The position numbers and the translations under genes were made by a program. Below the pieces are notes generated by a model. That model was not told the origin of the DNA, did no database searches, and saw only the letters and a list, made by a program, of their open reading frames with translations. Positions 1 through 8,003 of a DNA stretch of 19,290 nt are shown here, one piece after another. The DNA is from Desulfocicer vacuolatum DSM 3385 (GTDB lineage: Bacteria; Desulfobacterota; Desulfobacteria; Desulfobacterales; SURF-7). The first letter of the stretch is position 1, and each line of letters opens with the position of its first letter. The stretch spans positions 1 through 19,290 of the forward strand of contig CAMBQS010000019.1 in the NCBI GenBank assembly GCA_945870015.1, read 5' to 3'.

Positions 1-621
1 GGTGCAAACCGTTTGGGCGCCAGTGCACTTATGCAGGGATTGGCAGACGGGTATTTTATTATTCCCTATACCATCGGCGGCTATCTGGCCGGAACAAAGC
101 TTGAAAGAGTCAGCACGGATGATGCCGATTTCAAGGCAGCTTCCGGAGACGTTGAGGCAAGGATGCAGAAACTGTTATCCATCGGCGGAAAAAGAACGGT
201 TGATGATTTTCATCGGCAGCTTGGTACTATCATGTGGGAATATTGCGGAATGGCCAGAACAGCCAAGGGACTCACCAAGGCAAAGGATTTAATCTCAGAG
301 TTGCGTGCGGAATTCTGGGAAAACGTGCTGGTATCCGGATCCGGGAATCAGTTTAATCAGAATCTGGAAAAGGCCGGTCGTGTTGCTGATTTTATAGAGT
401 TTGGAAAACTGATGGTACTGGATGCTCTGGCCCGGAAAGAGTCCTGTGGCGGGCATTTTAATGAAGATTACCAGACAGAAGAAAATGAGGCAAAACGGGA
501 TGATGCATCTTTCTGTCATGTTGCTGCCTGGGAATATGCAGGAGAAGAAAAAGAGCCGAATTTTCATAAGGAAGCATTGAATTTTGAAAATGTTACGTTA
601 ACACAAAGGAGTTATAAGTGA
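1..621 (+). CDS. sdhA: Succinate dehydrogenase / fumarate reductase flavoprotein subunit, C-terminal part
   Basis: This is the 3' end of a gene that begins outside the window; 206 residues are visible and the reading frame is open from base 1. The first residues, GANRLGASALMQGLADGYF, match the conserved GANRLG(A/G)(S/N)(A/S)L element of the FAD-binding subunit of succinate dehydrogenase/fumarate reductase. The rest is the helical C-terminal domain. The family protein (about 640 residues in the Bacteroidetes/delta-type enzymes) oxidises succinate to fumarate, or does the reverse, on the cytoplasmic face of the membrane and passes electrons to the Fe-S subunit. The stop overlaps the GTG start of the iron-sulfur subunit gene by 4 bases (GTGA), a sign of translational coupling. 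Direction of catalysis (SdhA or FrdA) cannot be told from this part. The cytochrome b subunit gene is presumably upstream, outside the window. Confidence 0.9.
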   Translation, partial: GANRLGASALMQGLADGYFIIPYTIGGYLAGTKLERVSTDDADFKAASGDVEARMQKLLSIGGKRTVDDFHRQLGTIMWEYCGMARTAKGLTKAKDLISELRAEFWENVLVSGSGNQFNQNLEKAGRVADFIEFGKLMVLDALARKESCGGHFNEDYQTEENEAKRDDASFCHVAAWEYAGEEKEPNFHKEALNFENVTLTQRSYK

Positions 622-1385
622 CACACTCAAACAGCAAAAAAAATATCAATCTGACATTAAAAGTCTGGCGTCAGGTCGGGCCCGATGTGAAGGGCCTCCT
701 TGAAACCTATCCGGCCAATAATATATCAACCGATATGTCCTTTCTGGAAATGCTCGATGTTGTGAATGAAGATCTGATTATCAACCATAGAGATCCCATT
801 GCATTTGACCATGATTGCCGGGAGGGTATTTGCGGAATGTGCGGGGCTGTCGTGAATGGAAGGGCACATGGCCCTGAAAAAGGTACAACCCTCTGCCAGC
901 TTCATATGAGGCATTTTTCAGATAATGATACGGTTGTTATCGAACCTTGGCGATCCAGAGCATTTAAAATCATAAAGGATCTGGTTGTTGACCGGAGCGC
1001 ACTGGATGCGATCATTCAAGCTGGGGGGTATATTTCGGTGAGCACGGGAGGAACTCCTGATGCGAATGTGATTCCGGTTCCCCAGGAAGCTGCGGAAAAA
1101 GCAATGGATGCGGCTGCATGTATCGGATGCGGCGCTTGTGTCGCAGCTTGCCCGAATGCGTCTGCGATGTTGTTTGTCGGTGCAAAGGTTTCCCACCTTG
1201 CCCTTCTTCCTCAGGGAGCACCGGAAGCAGCAAGACGGGTGCTGAAAATGGTGCAAAAGATGGATGAATGCGGCTTTGGTAATTGCACCAATGAAAAAGA
1301 GTGTGAGGCAGTCTGCCCGAAAGAGATATCTATTACAAATATCGCTCGGTTGAATCGTGAATATATAAAGGCAGGTTTTTTGTAA
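618..1385 (+). CDS. sdhB: Succinate dehydrogenase / fumarate reductase iron-sulfur subunit
   Basis: 255-residue electron-transfer subunit of complex II. An N-terminal plant-type ferredoxin domain carries the [2Fe-2S] ligands C67, C72, C75 (CREGICGMC) and C93. The C-terminal domain has CIGCGACVAACP (C168, C171, C174, C178) and a second cluster of cysteines, C218, C223, C229 and C233 (ending AVCPKE), which in this family bind the [4Fe-4S] and [3Fe-4S] centres. The long insert around GAKVSHLALLPQG and the pattern CGFGNCTNEKEC are typical of the type found in Bacteroidetes and deltaproteobacteria, rather than the E. coli SdhB type. It starts with GTG inside the stop of the flavoprotein gene, preceded by AAAGGAG. 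It conducts electrons from FAD to the quinone site of the membrane subunit. The direction of the reaction is not resolved, so FrdB is an equally valid name. Confidence 0.95.
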   Translation: MTHSNSKKNINLTLKVWRQVGPDVKGLLETYPANNISTDMSFLEMLDVVNEDLIINHRDPIAFDHDCREGICGMCGAVVNGRAHGPEKGTTLCQLHMRHFSDNDTVVIEPWRSRAFKIIKDLVVDRSALDAIIQAGGYISVSTGGTPDANVIPVPQEAAEKAMDAAACIGCGACVAACPNASAMLFVGAKVSHLALLPQGAPEAARRVLKMVQKMDECGFGNCTNEKECEAVCPKEISITNIARLNREYIKAGFL

Positions 1386-1537
1386 GATCTGAAGTTTGAT
1401 TCATTCCAGCATGATTTTTCTTGATTTGCATATGAGCCGAGTATACACTTTTCCATTCAATATTACCTCATCTATTGTTTACGGTGTGGTTTTTCCAAAT
1501 AAATACAAATAAAAATAAATGAGCGTTGGTTGTTGCT

Positions 1538-2215
1538 ATGAGGTTAACACTTCAGGAGACGGCAAAACTGCTTGATCTTCCCATGGGTATGGTTGAACGA
1601 TGGATTCGACAGGGACGAATTCCCATAAGCAAGAGCGGGGAAGATTGTTATTTCAAGAAAGCAGCGCTGGAAAAATGGGCCCTGACCCATAATTTTTCCT
1701 TATTAAAAAAGGAAGCGGATCGACAGGAAACAGGCGAAACCGCTCTTGTCTCCCTTCGCTCGGCCATGGAGTTTGGGGGAATTTTTCATGAAATTCCTGG
1801 GAAAAATGTTAAAGAGGTATTGGAGGCGGTTGTATCCGGAAATACTTTTTTACATGAAACAAACAAAAAGCTTCTGCTTGAACGTCTTATCGAAAGAGAA
1901 AATTTAACATCAACCGGTATCGGAAATGGTGTTGCCATTCCCCATCCACGCACGCCGCTGCATGAGGCGATCAAACAGTCCGCCATATCCACCTGCTTTC
2001 TTGAAAAACCAATTGATTTTCAAGCCTTGGATGGTAAGCCGGTTTTTGTTCTATTCCTTCTTATCAGTACTTCTGTGAAAATCCACCTTCATCTCCTATC
2101 CGGACTTTCACTTTGCTTGCGTGATCCTTCATTTATAACATTCTTACATTCCCGGCCGGATCAAAATTCGTTGATGGAGAAAATCGCATTGTTTGAACAC
2201 GCTGACAATCAATAG
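1538..2215 (+). CDS. HTH (excisionase/MerR-like) - PTS EIIA(Ntr)-like fusion protein
   Basis: Two-domain protein of 225 residues. Residues 1-50 look like a helix-turn-helix of the excisionase/MerR type: LTLQETAKLLDLPMGMVERW, then IRQGRIP and an aromatic-rich wing ending in a helix (ALEKWAL). Residues 72-220 resemble the EIIA domain of the PTS fructose/nitrogen family. GNGVAIPHPR holds the expected phosphorylatable His (H136), and HLHLLSGL holds the second conserved His (H183). This suggests a phosphorylation-responsive regulator, but EIIB/EIIC, HPr or EI genes are not in the window. I chose the ATG at 1538 because the HTH family usually begins a few residues before LT.xEAA; an in-frame TTG at 1526 is possible, and neither has a strong ribosome binding site. 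The ClC gene's ATG lies 10 bp after the stop, so the two are probably co-transcribed. Confidence 0.82.
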   Translation: MRLTLQETAKLLDLPMGMVERWIRQGRIPISKSGEDCYFKKAALEKWALTHNFSLLKKEADRQETGETALVSLRSAMEFGGIFHEIPGKNVKEVLEAVVSGNTFLHETNKKLLLERLIERENLTSTGIGNGVAIPHPRTPLHEAIKQSAISTCFLEKPIDFQALDGKPVFVLFLLISTSVKIHLHLLSGLSLCLRDPSFITFLHSRPDQNSLMEKIALFEHADNQ

Positions 2216-2225
2216 GAAAAAAAGC

Positions 2226-3950
2226 ATGGGAAAGTTACGGCCATGGCGATATCCATCAGAATGGGCATTGTTTCGTATAGATGATCGCCTGTTGTTGATT
2301 GCACTCGGTGTTGTCGTCGGCAGTTGCAGTGGATTTGCTGCGCTTTTATTGAACCGGACTCTGGTAGCGATTCTGGAAATGTTGCACAATTGGAGGCATT
2401 ATTGGTGGGCATTTTTACTACCAGCGACAGGAGCGGCACTTTCCTCAATATTTCTGAACAAAATCGTAAAGGAACGGGCTGGTCATGGTGTACCGGAAGT
2501 GATCCTCAGTGTTTCCCGCCATGGAGGGCTGCTGCGATTGAGATCCAGTTTTTCCCGGTTGATATCATCCTGGCTGACAATCGGAAGTGGCGGTTCAGCA
2601 GGCCCTGAGGCTCCGGTGGTCATGAGTGGTGCGGCTATTGGATCCAATATCGCAAGATTTTTTGCATTGAATGATCGTCAGCGAATTACGCTGGTTGGGT
2701 GTGGCGCCGCTGGAGCGATCTCTTCAATTTTTAATGCTCCTATCGCGGGAATGGTATTTTCCATTGAAGTGATCATTGGCGAGTGGTCAGCGGTAAATAT
2801 TATTCCGATAGCGATTGCGTCCGTTGCCGGTACGGAGATCAGCCGGTTTCTTCAGGGAAACCAGATTGCATTTTCCCACAGACAGTTCAATATAGGGACA
2901 ATCGATATTGTCGCAAGCATTGGTCTTGCGGCTATTGCAGCCGTTCTTTCCATAGTTTTGACAAGATTGTTAAGGAGGATGCACACAATTTCAGGAAAAG
3001 CCAAAATGCCTTTATGGTTACGGGCTGCTTTAGGGGGGTGCGCAGTCGGTATGATCGGCATTTTTTTCCCGGATGTTCTGGGAGAGGGTTACCATTCAAT
3101 TCGAATGGTGATTGAGGGCGTCTATCCTGGCGGGATTGCAATTGCTTTTTTTTTGACGCTTGCAAAAATTCTGGCAACTTCATTGACTCTTGGATGGGGC
3201 GGGTCCGGTGGCATATTTGCCCCATGCCTGGTTATCGGAAGCTTTGCCGGGATTGCATGGCATCGCGTACTCGTATTTTTCTGCCCAACGGTTTCATGGG
3301 TGAATGAAGGTTGTTTTGCTTTAATCGGGATGGCGGGAATGATCAGCGGTATTCTCCAGGCACCGCTCACAGCTATTTTTTTAATTGTCGAAATTACAGG
3401 CGGGTATGAAGAGATTCTCCCTTTGATACTGGTATCTACTATTTCAACAACCCTGTGTCACTATTTTGAACCAGCATCTTTTTATCTGAGAGATCTTGTG
3501 GAAAGACGACAGTTGCTAAGACCCGGCACAGATGGGAGAATCCTGACAGACCTGAGCGTAGGGGAGCTTCTTGAAAAAGATTGCATCGTAGTCGGACACC
3601 AGATGTTATTAAGAGATTTTATTGAAATTATAAAAAAATCTCATCGAAACCATTTCCCTGTAGAAGATGAACAGACAGGTAAATTCCTTGGTATGATCCA
3701 GATGGATCATATCAGACCCTATCTATTCGATACCGTAATGTATGACACGGTTTTTCTGGAACAGATTCTGGAAGCAGATGTTGTAACAGCCTGTCCGGAT
3801 GATGATTTGAATGATGTTCTCAGAAGAATGGACGCATTAAATCTATTCAGTATTCCTGTGGTTGATAGCGGGAAATTTGTCGGAATGATTTCCAAGGCAA
3901 CGATTCTGGATCAATATCGCAAGGAGTTGCTGGTTCAGACTACCCAGTAG
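2226..3950 (+). CDS. ClC-family chloride channel/antiporter with C-terminal CBS pair
   Basis: 574-residue integral membrane protein with the ClC fold over residues 20-425, then two CBS domains (about 443-500 and 515-568) in the cytoplasm. Visible ClC signatures are GHGVPE (87-91, the helix D anion-binding turn), GSGGSAGPEAP (120-130, containing the external gating glutamate E128), GGIFAP (328-333, helix N) and a tyrosine near 420 (ASFYLRDL) that may be the central Tyr. The usual GREGP is here GPEAP. At the place of the internal proton glutamate of E. coli ClC (E203) I read Val182, in FSIEVII. The family moves Cl- or other anions, either passively or with H+ exchange, and CBS domains often bind nucleotides. 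The ATG at 2226 has AGGAAAA about 10 bases upstream; an upstream in-frame TTG lies inside the preceding gene and has no ribosome site. The 3' end overlaps the convergent kinase gene by 11 bp. Confidence 0.93.
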   Translation: MGKLRPWRYPSEWALFRIDDRLLLIALGVVVGSCSGFAALLLNRTLVAILEMLHNWRHYWWAFLLPATGAALSSIFLNKIVKERAGHGVPEVILSVSRHGGLLRLRSSFSRLISSWLTIGSGGSAGPEAPVVMSGAAIGSNIARFFALNDRQRITLVGCGAAGAISSIFNAPIAGMVFSIEVIIGEWSAVNIIPIAIASVAGTEISRFLQGNQIAFSHRQFNIGTIDIVASIGLAAIAAVLSIVLTRLLRRMHTISGKAKMPLWLRAALGGCAVGMIGIFFPDVLGEGYHSIRMVIEGVYPGGIAIAFFLTLAKILATSLTLGWGGSGGIFAPCLVIGSFAGIAWHRVLVFFCPTVSWVNEGCFALIGMAGMISGILQAPLTAIFLIVEITGGYEEILPLILVSTISTTLCHYFEPASFYLRDLVERRQLLRPGTDGRILTDLSVGELLEKDCIVVGHQMLLRDFIEIIKKSHRNHFPVEDEQTGKFLGMIQMDHIRPYLFDTVMYDTVFLEQILEADVVTACPDDDLNDVLRRMDALNLFSIPVVDSGKFVGMISKATILDQYRKELLVQTTQ

Positions 3951-6435
3951 ACATACTTTCACCATCCAGAACATCCCGGATGGCGGTTGCGATCTCTTCC
4001 ATGGAGACTGGTTTGAGAACAAATTTACGGATACCCATGGATTTTGCTTTTTCATTGTTCATGTATTCACTGAAGCCGGTGCACAAGATAATGGGGATTT
4101 CCGGTCTGATTTTTATAATCTCACAGGCCAGTTGATCACCGGTCATGTTGGGCATGGTCATATCCGTAATGATCATATCAAATTTTAATGGGTTGGCCTG
4201 AAAAACAGTAAGTGCATCCAGGCTTCCTGCACACGTTGTTACTTTATACCCGAGTCGTTCCAGCATCTGTTGCTCAATCAGTACAATCTCCTTCTCATCG
4301 TCCACAAGAAGGATATGCTCTGTGCCTCTGGGCAATTGTTTTTTCCGGCTTGTGATTTGCATTTCCGAATCATCAACAACCGGGAGAAAAACACGGAATG
4401 TTGAACCTTGGCCTGGTATGCTTTCAACAGTGATTGCACCATTGTGATTCGTAACGATTCCATGAACAACAGCGAGTCCTAAGCCTGTTCCCTTTCCTTT
4501 TTCTTTGGTTGTAAAATAGGGGTCAAAGATTCGTTCAATCGTGCTTTGATTCATACCGGTTCCCGTGTCTATGACTTCCAGTTTTGCATATGAACCAGGT
4601 GATAAATCAGCAATTCTTTCAGAATCTTGAGCCTGAATTTCAATCGGTGAAAGGGTCACAGTCATCACTCCGCCACTTCTTTGCATTGCATGGAAAGCAT
4701 TGGTGCAAAGATTCATGATAACCTGATGGATCTGAGTGGGATCCGCAAGGATTGGTTTACATTTTTGGATTTTATGAATAATTTCAATTGTCGTTGGTAT
4801 CGAAGACCGGAGCAGCTTGAGGGCTTCATTGGCAATCATATGCATCTTGATAGGTATATTCACCTTTTCTGTTTGTCGGCTGAAAGTAAGGATCTGACTG
4901 ACCAGATCCCTAGCACGTTCTCCTGCTCTCAGGATCGCTTGCATATTCTGCTTTGAAACGGACTTGCCTTCAGACATGTCTGCAAGGGTCAGTTCCGTAT
5001 ATCCGATTACAGAAGAGAGAATATTATTGAAGTCATGAGCGATTCCTCCTGCAAGTGTTCCAATGGATTCCATTTTCTGGGCTTGACGGAGTTGTATTTC
5101 AAGTTGTTGTTTTTCAATTTCAGCCTGCTTGAGATCGCCGATATCCATGGCAGAGACCATTACAGCATTTTTCCCTTCAAATTCAATTTTTTCCGCCCGG
5201 AAATTCACCCATTTTTCAGAGCCATCCCTTGCAATGATTTTCAGTTCATGACTGTTTTTTAAAAAAGCATCACTCAGGTTTGTAATGCGGTTGCTATGGT
5301 ATATATGCCTGAAATCAGGGTGAATGATGTCACTGAATTCCAGGGAAGAGAGTTCGACCAAAGAAGCCGCCATAAGTTGTTCCGCAGCGGGATTGGCATA
5401 AATCCATCCGGCATCCTGATAGATGATGATGGCTACCGGTGCTGATTCCGTATAGGTTCGGAATTTTTCTTCACTTTTTTTTAACTCCTCAGTGGCTCGG
5501 GACGCTCTCAAAGCCTGATAACTGAATGAGGCCAGAATTTTTCCGACCTCCTTGTCCTGATCCACAAAAGGGGGCATCTCTTTGCTGTGAAGGGATAGCA
5601 GACCAAAAACATTTCTATTTTCATCAATAAGAGGAAAGGAGAGCACAGAATTGTTTTGATAGCCGTTCCATCCGCTTTTGCAGTAGTCGGTATGCTGGGT
5701 GATATCAGAAAGGATAAGCGGTTTCCCTGAACGATGAACAGTAGATAAAATGGATTTTTCCGGTAAAGGAAAGGGGATGTAGTCTGCAGCGTGACCAGGA
5801 TCAAGCGCATGCACAAGTCGCAGCCCATTTTTTTCAGAAAAATAAAGGCAGCCTCCTTTGGCAGACATGTGAAGGCCAAACTCATTGAGCAGCAGGGAAC
5901 CGAATTTGCCGGTATGCGTTTCTGATGTAATGGTTTTGGTTGTCTCTACAATTTGCCGGAGCCGGTTATTGAGTTGAAGAAGATTGATATTCGCTTGTTC
6001 TACTTGTTTTGTTCTTTTTTCAACCTCGGATTCAAGGTGGAGATTGTATAATTTGTTTTCTCGAATCAGACGTGCCCGTTCTATGGCCTTGTTTACCGCA
6101 TGGAGAAGAACGGAAAAATCCTGTACCGGTTTTAAAATGTAATCCCATGCACCCAGCCGCAGTGCTTCAATCACATCACGGATCACACCGGTTCCGGAGC
6201 AGACAATTGTCGGAGTATTGGGTGCATGTTCGGTAGCCCAGGCAAGGATATCGAGGCCGTCAATATCCGGCATGTGGAGATCAACAAGGACAAGGTCAGG
6301 TTTTTTTTCTTTGAGAAGCACCATCCCTTCATGGCCGTTCGATGCCTCAAGGGTCGAATAGTTGTAATCTTCTAAAAAATTTGAGTAGCTTTTTCGAATG
6401 GATGGTTCATCATCAATAACAAGGATTGTGTACAA
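3940..6435 (-). CDS. Hybrid sensor histidine kinase, REC-GAF-PAS-HisKA-HATPase-REC
   Basis: 831-residue cytoplasmic phosphorelay protein without membrane segments. Residues 1-120 are a receiver domain (D8, D9, phospho-acceptor D52, S80, K102). A coiled coil (about 120-165) leads into a GAF-like domain (about 165-312). A PAS domain (322-440) and a second coiled coil precede the HisKA dimerisation helix, with H467 in GTLAGGIAHDFNN. The ATPase has the N box (MNLCTNA, 574-580), G1 DTGTG (623-627), F box (FDPYFTT) and G2 GKGTGLGL (647-654). A second receiver fills 705-825 (D712/D713, phospho-acceptor D758, T786, K808). The ligand of the GAF/PAS part is not recognisable. The TTG start is supported by the receiver beginning at once (MYTILVIDDE) and by GGAAAT upstream. 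No output DNA-binding domain exists, so the partner must be elsewhere; just upstream lies a broken receiver gene. Confidence 0.95.
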   Translation of the reverse strand: MYTILVIDDEPSIRKSYSNFLEDYNYSTLEASNGHEGMVLLKEKKPDLVLVDLHMPDIDGLDILAWATEHAPNTPTIVCSGTGVIRDVIEALRLGAWDYILKPVQDFSVLLHAVNKAIERARLIRENKLYNLHLESEVEKRTKQVEQANINLLQLNNRLRQIVETTKTITSETHTGKFGSLLLNEFGLHMSAKGGCLYFSEKNGLRLVHALDPGHAADYIPFPLPEKSILSTVHRSGKPLILSDITQHTDYCKSGWNGYQNNSVLSFPLIDENRNVFGLLSLHSKEMPPFVDQDKEVGKILASFSYQALRASRATEELKKSEEKFRTYTESAPVAIIIYQDAGWIYANPAAEQLMAASLVELSSLEFSDIIHPDFRHIYHSNRITNLSDAFLKNSHELKIIARDGSEKWVNFRAEKIEFEGKNAVMVSAMDIGDLKQAEIEKQQLEIQLRQAQKMESIGTLAGGIAHDFNNILSSVIGYTELTLADMSEGKSVSKQNMQAILRAGERARDLVSQILTFSRQTEKVNIPIKMHMIANEALKLLRSSIPTTIEIIHKIQKCKPILADPTQIHQVIMNLCTNAFHAMQRSGGVMTVTLSPIEIQAQDSERIADLSPGSYAKLEVIDTGTGMNQSTIERIFDPYFTTKEKGKGTGLGLAVVHGIVTNHNGAITVESIPGQGSTFRVFLPVVDDSEMQITSRKKQLPRGTEHILLVDDEKEIVLIEQQMLERLGYKVTTCAGSLDALTVFQANPLKFDMIITDMTMPNMTGDQLACEIIKIRPEIPIILCTGFSEYMNNEKAKSMGIRKFVLKPVSMEEIATAIRDVLDGESMSTG

Positions 6436-6450
6436 AATTTTATTTCCGTT

Positions 6451-6625
6451 TTATTTATTTTTTACTGGAAAAAATTCTCGAATGGCATCTGTTATCGTAT
6501 TCAAATCCGGTAATGGTTTCAGGAAAACATGTTCCGGTTTCATTCCGGCATTCAACATTTCCTGTGAAATTTGATATTCGACAGAACCGGTATGGATGAT
6601 ATTTTATCAATGAAGAAGAGAACAT
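6451..6625 (-). pseudogene. Decayed response-regulator (receiver domain) gene
   Basis: Between murI and the hybrid kinase, frame 6603-6451 reads IIHTGSVEYQISQEM, then VFLKPLPDLNTITDAIREF and a stop. This is the last 40 % or so of a CheY-like receiver: the beta-4 end with conserved Thr and the beta-5 Lys-Pro. An in-frame stop (6604-6606) lies directly before it. Further upstream is a very good start signal, AAGAGGAG (6631-6638) five bases before an ATG (6623-6625), but that ATG is in another frame relative to the receiver remnant. The simplest reading is a former single-domain response regulator that lost most of its middle by deletion. The frame from the ATG could still make a 56-residue peptide ending at 6455, with no receiver similarity; I do not think it functional. 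Confidence 0.7.
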
Positions 6626-6642
6626 GAAAACTCCTCTTAACC

Positions 6643-7428
6643 TTACTGGATGACATGTTCCAGATGAATTTTTTGTTTTAAGATTTTTTGGGCCGTAAGT
6701 TTAAATTGATCCGTGATGTCAGATACATAAAATTTTGATTTGCCTTTTTTGGAAAGAGAAAGATCGATTTCAGGAGAATTCTGAATATAGGATTTAATTT
6801 GGGATGCTATGGAGATAGAGGAATCAATGATCTTGACCTGTTTTCCGATTTTATGCTGAATAATATCCTTCAGCAGGGGATAATGGGTACACCCGAGAAT
6901 AAGGGTATCAATCTGTTTGCCCTTTAACGGGTGCAGATATTTTTTTACAATCATTCTTGTTTCAGGTTTTGACAGCCAGCCTTCTTCAACAAGGGGGACA
7001 AGCAGCGGGCAGGCATTCGAATAAACATGCGCTTCCGGCTTTTTCTCCATGATTTTTTGTTCATAAATATTGCTGTTGATTGTTGCCCGTGTACCAATTA
7101 CGCCGATTTTATGGTTTCTGGTTGCTGACAGGGCATTTTCAATGGCCGGTGTGATGACTTCAAATATGGGGAGGTTGTATTTTTCAGACAGTTTGTGGGT
7201 GGCCACACTGGATGCAGTGTTGCATGCAATGATGATCAACTTTGCTCCCATTTTAATTAAAAATTCAGTATTCTCAAAAGAATATCCGATTACAGTCTCG
7301 CGGCTTTTGGAACCATACGGTGTTCTTGCTGTATCCCCAAAATAGACAATATCATATTCCGGAAGCTGTTTCATCATTGTCCTGACAACCGTTAGCCCAC
7401 CCAGGCCTGAATCAAAAATTCCTATCAT
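6643..7428 (-). CDS. murI: Glutamate racemase
   Basis: 261 residues, the normal length of the family. It converts L-glutamate to D-glutamate for peptidoglycan by a two-base mechanism in the cytoplasm. The sequence opens with IGIFDSGLGGLTV (D6, S7), followed by VYFGDTARTPYGSKS. The two catalytic cysteines are C69 (IIIACNTASSVA) and C180 (LILGCTHYPLL), so the enzyme should be active. The ATG at 7426-7428 is the natural family start; the ribosome site is weak (AACGG about 7 bases upstream). The gene is the first of a minus-strand group followed by the broken receiver gene and the hybrid kinase. Its upstream side holds the 123-bp palindromic element. Confidence 0.96.
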   Translation of the reverse strand: MIGIFDSGLGGLTVVRTMMKQLPEYDIVYFGDTARTPYGSKSRETVIGYSFENTEFLIKMGAKLIIIACNTASSVATHKLSEKYNLPIFEVITPAIENALSATRNHKIGVIGTRATINSNIYEQKIMEKKPEAHVYSNACPLLVPLVEEGWLSKPETRMIVKKYLHPLKGKQIDTLILGCTHYPLLKDIIQHKIGKQVKIIDSSISIASQIKSYIQNSPEIDLSLSKKGKSKFYVSDITDQFKLTAQKILKQKIHLEHVIQ

Positions 7429-7746
7429 TTTATAACCGTTTCATTCTTATATTCTTTTAACCTGAAAAAAAGTGAGCCAATTTCAAAACTATTAAAAGCG
7501 TCACACCGGCGAAAATCGGTGCCCAGAAAAGAGCCGAAAATACTGGATTCTAGTTTTCGCCGGAACTACAACAACGGACTTTTGAAATTGGCTCAAGTGA
7601 TTTCAGTGTTTACCTTTTTTAAAATATGGTAAGGTGGATTCCAATCTGTACGATCCATCTGCTCTTGCCGGTATCTGATTTTATAATGTCTTTTATCGTC
7701 AGTTTGGATATTTTGTAAAGCATTTTAGAGAAAAAAGAGGATTATT
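7429..7746. other. Divergent intergenic region, murI to small unknown gene
   Basis: 318 bp without a coding gene. It contains the 123-bp inverted-repeat element (7473-7595, listed separately). Right of it, a good -10-like hexamer TATAAT (7682-7687) could serve the plus-strand gene at 7747, but no convincing -35 lies 16-18 bases before it. The stretch 7608-7635 has a small dyad, TTACC and GGTAA around an A/T-rich centre. Confidence 0.5.
7473..7595. repeat. 123-bp palindromic element (MITE/REP-like)
   Basis: The outer arms are a perfect 16-bp inverted repeat: TGAGCCAATTTCAAAA (7473-7488) and TTTTGAAATTGGCTCA (7580-7595). Inside them sits a second inverted pair, CCGGCGAAAA (7506-7515) and TTTTCGCCGG (7554-7563). 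Weaker pairing continues inward to CCAG (7523-7526) and CTGG (7543-7546). The inner part resembles the dispersed palindromes seen in many proteobacterial genomes with a CTGGATTC...GCCGGAA core. AGTGA occurs at both ends (7471-7475 and 7596-7600), which may be a target duplication or chance. The element has no coding capacity. Only one copy is in the window. Confidence 0.75.
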
Positions 7747-8001
7747 ATGATGAATCAGGAAATTTTCAGATTGAACCTTGAAGTGGAAGAGGTTTCTCTT
7801 TATCTTCTCTGCTGCGGTATTGCCGATACCGGCAAATCCATTTTTTTTTCAGATCTTTTATCCGTATGGAATGGAGACCGGAAAAGCATGGAGAAAAGCA
7901 TTGAAACGTTGGAGATCTTGAATATTCTCTCCGTGCAAGGCACTGCGGAAAAAGAAAATACAATTTATTCCATCAATCCTCTTGAAAAGTGGAAAATTTA
8001 A
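7747..8001 (+). CDS. Small hypothetical protein, 84 aa
   Basis: I do not recognise this protein. It has its own start signal, AGAGGA (7736-7741) about five bases before ATG, and stands alone between the divergent murI and the convergent ykgJ-family gene, whose stop is 2 bp away from its own. The sequence is a mostly alpha-helical small domain: EEVSLYLLCCGIADTG, then FFSDLLSVW, a long helix with KSMEKSIETLEILNIL, and a short terminal strand-like part (ENTIYSINP). The order helix-helix-helix followed by a hairpin (SVQGTAEKENTIYSI) would fit a small winged-helix fold, but this is only an impression. There is no signal peptide or membrane segment. It is probably a real gene because of the ribosome site and the lack of any better frame here. 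Confidence 0.65.
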   Translation: MMNQEIFRLNLEVEEVSLYLLCCGIADTGKSIFFSDLLSVWNGDRKSMEKSIETLEILNILSVQGTAEKENTIYSINPLEKWKI

Positions 8002-8003
8002 TA

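Noticed and set aside
1386..1537. Promoter for the HTH-EIIA gene (TTGTTT, 17 bases, AATAAA)
   Set aside because: Both hexamers are weak and the A/T-rich sequence offers many such pairs.
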